Assembly (NCBI RefSeq): GCF_003668565.1
Contig: NZ_RCWJ01000002.1
Location: forward strand, 372,001 to 436,000
DNA length: 64,000 nucleotides
Direction of reading: 5' to 3'
DNA from: Mycetocola zhadangensis
Lineage (GTDB): Bacteria > Actinomycetota > Actinomycetes > Actinomycetales > Microbacteriaceae
Shown: positions 61,690 through 64,000 of the stretch, in pieces
Numbering within the stretch: position 1 is the first letter of the stretch
How the letters are laid out: every line of letters starts with the position of its first letter
Notes under the pieces: model-generated
The model's database searches: none
Told to the model about the DNA's origin: nothing
Seen by the model: the letters and a program-made list of their open reading frames with translations, nothing else
Made by a program: the position numbers and the translations under genes

Positions 61690-61941
61690 TCAGGCACCGG
61701 ATGTGGATCCGCTGGCCGAGTTGTCGCTGGTGGTGATCCGAACGGTCCCGTTGAACTTCCACGTCGCTCGCGGTGCATCGGGTCCGATATCGCGAGGAAC
61801 TTCAACGGTCATATCGATGAAGTTGTAGTCGATGACGGCGCTGCGGCCGGTCAGGTACGACCACATTTCCTGTCCAAGATCAGCCCAGTCGCGGATGCTT
61901 CGCTCGTTCGCCGCGCTCTCGGTGTCGATGTTGTCAGTCAT
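61690..61941 (-). CDS. Small hypothetical protein upstream of the FHA gene
   Basis: 83 residues from ATG 61941 with AGAAGGCGAG in front. The sequence is acidic, with one likely helix (ERSIRDWADLGQEMWSYLTG) and a beta segment (IDYNFIDMTVEVPRDIG, ATWKFNGTVRITTS). The end is Ser/Gly-rich. I do not recognise a family, but the fixed spacing with the FHA gene (2 bp to its GTG) suggests a joint role, for example as a partner or phosphorylated ligand for it. That is inference. Confidence 0.65.
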   Translation of the reverse strand: MTDNIDTESAANERSIRDWADLGQEMWSYLTGRSAVIDYNFIDMTVEVPRDIGPDAPRATWKFNGTVRITTSDNSASGSTSGA

Positions 61942-62143
61942 GAGAAACTCGCCTTCTGGCCGCTCCGTCGCGGCACGTGCCGTTCACCATAAGCCGGTGA
62001 TTCTGGCTCCGGGGCGATTCTCGAACAATGCTCAGGTAACCATCCGAGGTGTCCCAGTTACGGCATGTGACCGTGCTGCAGCAGTGGTGCTTGCGGGCGG
62101 CAGAGGGGTCACCCGGCGGCGAAAACCGCCCGCGCCCTGAGTC

Positions 62144-62198
62144 CGAGTGACACTTCGTGCGGGTGCGGCGGCAACCCACCCACAACAACTGTCACTCG
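62144..62198. promoter_or_regulatory. Long-range inverted repeat at the end of the siderophore operon
   Basis: CGAGTGACA (62144-62152) and TGTCACTCG (62190-62198) are perfect 9-bp arms separated by 37 bp. The spacer holds another short GGGT/ACCC pair. It lies 18 bp past the stop of the minus-strand ABC ATPase, so a terminator-like hairpin for that operon is plausible. The rest of the gap (61942-62215) is empty of genes. Confidence 0.4.
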
Positions 62199-62215
62199 AA
62201 GCCCGGCGATCCGAG

Positions 62216-62974
62216 CTACCGGTAGTAGTACCCGATCCGCTCGCCGTCCACCTCGCGCACGTCGATCGGCAGATCGTAGATCGAGCCGAGCACCTCCGAC
62301 TGCATCACCGCGTCGGACGGGCCGTGCAGCACAACCCTGCCGTCGCGCATAGCGACGATTTCGTCAGAGTACACCGACGCGAAGTTGATGTCGTGCATCA
62401 CGAGCACGATCCGCTTGCCGGTGTCGTCTGCCGCCGCGCGCAGCAGCTTCATGATCTCCACCGCATGGCGCAGGTCGAGGTTGTTGAGCGGCTCGTCGAG
62501 CAGGACGTAGTCGGTGTCCTGCGCGAGCACCATGGCAATGAAGGCGCGCTGCCGCTGCCCACCGGACAGCTCGTCCAGGAAGCGATCCGCGAACGGCTCC
62601 AGGTCGAGGTAACCGATGGCACGAGCTATCGCGTCGCGGTCAACCGTGGTCAGCCGGCCCTTCGAATACGGGTACCGCCCGAACGACACCAGGTCCTGCA
62701 CGGTGAGCCGCGCGGCCAGGTGATTGTCCTGACGAAGCACGGCCACCTTGGTGGCCAGCACCGAGCCCGGCGTCGACTTCACGTCGAGCCCGTCGATCGT
62801 GATGGTTCCGCCGTCGAGCGGCATCAGCCGCGCCACCATCGACAGCAGCGTCGACTTGCCCGCTCCGTTCGGGCCGATGATCGACGTCACTCCGCAGCCA
62901 CCAAGCTCGAGCGACACGTCGTCGACGACCGCCTGCCTGCCGTATCGTTTCGTCACTTGCGAGATCGAGATCAT
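62216..62974 (-). CDS. Ferric-siderophore ABC transporter ATP-binding protein
   Basis: 252 residues. Walker A GPNGAGKST (about 34), Q-loop VLRQDNHLAARLTVQDLV, signature LSGGQRQRAFIAMVLAQD, Walker B YVLLDEPLNNLD and the switch histidine in VLVMHDINFASVYSDEIVAMRDG. These agree with the FecE/FepC class and especially with CeuD/YclP-like ATPases (DGLDVKSTPGSVLATKVAVL). It overlaps the permease by 4 bp (ATGA). It energises uptake of an iron-chelate; the chelate is not determined. The permease is upstream on the minus strand. Confidence 0.93.
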   Translation of the reverse strand: MISISQVTKRYGRQAVVDDVSLELGGCGVTSIIGPNGAGKSTLLSMVARLMPLDGGTITIDGLDVKSTPGSVLATKVAVLRQDNHLAARLTVQDLVSFGRYPYSKGRLTTVDRDAIARAIGYLDLEPFADRFLDELSGGQRQRAFIAMVLAQDTDYVLLDEPLNNLDLRHAVEIMKLLRAAADDTGKRIVLVMHDINFASVYSDEIVAMRDGRVVLHGPSDAVMQSEVLGSIYDLPIDVREVDGERIGYYYR

Positions 62975-63972
62975 CGCGCCCCTCTTTTCAACAGCAGAAC
63001 AATGAACAGGATGCCGCCGGCAAACTCGATCACGACGCTCAACGCGGTATCCAACGCGAAGACGTGCTCAAGAATGAACTGCCCGCCGACGAGGCAAATC
63101 ACGCCAAGCAGCACCGTGGCAGGCAGCACAAGCAGGTGCCGCGACGAACCGAGCAGCGCATAGGCCAGGTTCGACACGATGAGTCCGAAGAACGTGATCG
63201 GGCCGACCAGCGCTGTCGACACCGACACGAGCACGGCGATGAGCACAAGCATGAGCGTCACGACACGTCGGTGGTTCACGCCAAGCCCGATCGCGTGGCT
63301 TTCGCCGAGCCCGATCACGTCGAACACCCGCAGCATCCGCATCCCGACGAGCGAGACGACGAGGATCGCGATCGCCGACAGCAGCATGAGCTCTTCGTCG
63401 ACGGCGTTGAAACTGGCGAAGGAAGCATCCGTGAGCACCGCGAATGACGCTGGGTCAAGCATCCGTTGCATCATTGATGACAGGCTGCGGAACAGTGTTC
63501 CGAACACGATGCCGACGAGGACGAGCAGGTAGATGCTGCGTTTGGCACCGGCGAAGATCCAGCGGAAGAGCAGCGTCGAGAACGCCACCATCACTGCCAC
63601 TTCGACCACCCATTTGACCTGTTCGTCTGCGGTGGCCAGCGCGCTGGCGCCGAACACGAAGACCACAAGGGTCTGGATCAGCAGGTAGAGCGAGTCGAAG
63701 CCCATGATCGACGGCGTGAGGATTCGGTTGTCTGTGATCGTTTGGAACAGCACGGTCGACACCCCGATCGCGAACGCGACGAGCACCATGGCGTAAACCT
63801 TGCGCGCACGGAACGGGACGGCGAAGTCCCAGCTGCCCACGATTCCGACGGTAAGGAAGACGAGAACGGATGCCACGGCCACGACAGCAAGGATCGCCAG
63901 TCGAACGCCGGGGCGACGGGTGTAGGCGAGGATCGAGTCCGGCCGGGTCAGGGTGAGGGTGTCAGTGGGCAC
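62971..63972 (-). CDS. Iron-siderophore ABC transporter permease (FecCD family)
   Basis: 333 residues with GTG start at 63972, overlapping the preceding permease's stop. About nine hydrophobic segments. FRARKVYAMVLVAFAIGVSTVLFQTITDNRILTPSIMGFDSLYLLIQT near residue 55 is the conserved stretch of the CeuC/YclO kind, and VGPITFFGLIVSNLAYALLGSSRH near residue 255 is the FecCD signature that contacts the ATPase. It forms the membrane channel with a second permease cut off at the window end. Confidence 0.93.
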   Translation of the reverse strand: MPTDTLTLTRPDSILAYTRRPGVRLAILAVVAVASVLVFLTVGIVGSWDFAVPFRARKVYAMVLVAFAIGVSTVLFQTITDNRILTPSIMGFDSLYLLIQTLVVFVFGASALATADEQVKWVVEVAVMVAFSTLLFRWIFAGAKRSIYLLVLVGIVFGTLFRSLSSMMQRMLDPASFAVLTDASFASFNAVDEELMLLSAIAILVVSLVGMRMLRVFDVIGLGESHAIGLGVNHRRVVTLMLVLIAVLVSVSTALVGPITFFGLIVSNLAYALLGSSRHLLVLPATVLLGVICLVGGQFILEHVFALDTALSVVIEFAGGILFIVLLLKRGAR

Positions 63973-64000
63973 GCGCAGGTCTCCTCAGCAACAGGTAGAG
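63962..64000 (-). CDS. Partial iron-siderophore permease (C-terminus only)
   Basis: The last 39 bp on the minus strand encode ...LYLLLRRPARAH and a stop at 63962-63964. It overlaps the start of the permease at 63972 by 11 bp. A short hydrophobic segment with basic end is how FecCD permeases finish, so this is the second permease of the same importer. Everything upstream is outside the window. Confidence 0.7.
   Translation of the reverse strand, partial: LYLLLRRPARAH

Overview
The window is high-GC DNA (roughly two thirds G+C by eye) with tightly packed, often ATGA-overlapping genes and many GTG/TTG starts. Several genes appear to be leaderless. DUF2510 proteins, a UBP-type zinc finger protein, a DesK/DesR-like two-component pair, a HAIR-type heat-shock operator and very frequent GGCATCCG words all point to an actinobacterium, probably of the family Microbacteriaceae (inference). 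No rRNA, tRNA, insertion sequence, prophage or CRISPR array was recognised.

Layout. 0-8.6 kb: a DUF2510/coiled-coil/T5orf172 protein, a small unknown, a DUF2510-TM2 protein, an aldose epimerase, an APC permease, an AT-rich island with decayed coding remnants, a DUF4232 membrane protein and a zinc alcohol dehydrogenase. 8.7-16.7 kb: a sulfate-ester scavenging locus (ROK regulator, SsuABC/TauABC-like importer, two formylglycine sulfatases and their own formylglycine-generating enzyme). 16.7-18.3 kb: a repeat array and a macrolide-type glycosyltransferase behind a promoter with MerR-type spacing. 18.3-25.2 kb: an alpha-galactoside operon (GH36 enzyme, two permeases, binding protein) on the minus strand, with a divergent ROK repressor and palindromic operator candidates between them. 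25.2-36.4 kb: mixed single genes (VOC protein, Cys-rich pentapeptide protein, SAP/DUF6434 protein, two-component system, small multidrug exporter, BCCT transporter, SGNH hydrolase, LysR/MFS pair). 36.3-40.2 kb: a gamma-glutamyl/redox cluster (class II amidotransferase, GCS2 ligase, catalase). 40.2-41.0 kb: a repeat-rich gap holding a 15-bp/8-bp satellite and a 29-bp array related to the one at 16.7 kb. 41-49.2 kb: ABC-F ATPase and mostly single genes, including a ZnF-UBP/nnrE pair.

The most interesting segment is 49.3-54.3 kb. It is a compact six-gene operon: a membrane-anchored beta-rich protein, a Ycf46-like AAA+ ATPase, a DUF2997 peptide, a radical-SAM activase-like protein, a membrane-anchored Ycf35/DUF1257-like protein and a membrane protein with a ComEA-like helix-hairpin-helix domain. 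The ATPase and the helix-hairpin-helix protein end in nearly the same C-terminal tail (GR-T/R-VDF), which suggests that both are recognised or modified by the same partner. A Clp unfoldase with a near-perfect HspR (HAIR) operator follows directly.

57-64 kb, all on the minus strand: a CpaE-annotated-type small protein, a DUF5107/TPR plus Gfo/Idh pair, an FHA protein with a small partner, and the distal end of a ferric-siderophore ABC importer that runs off the window edge.
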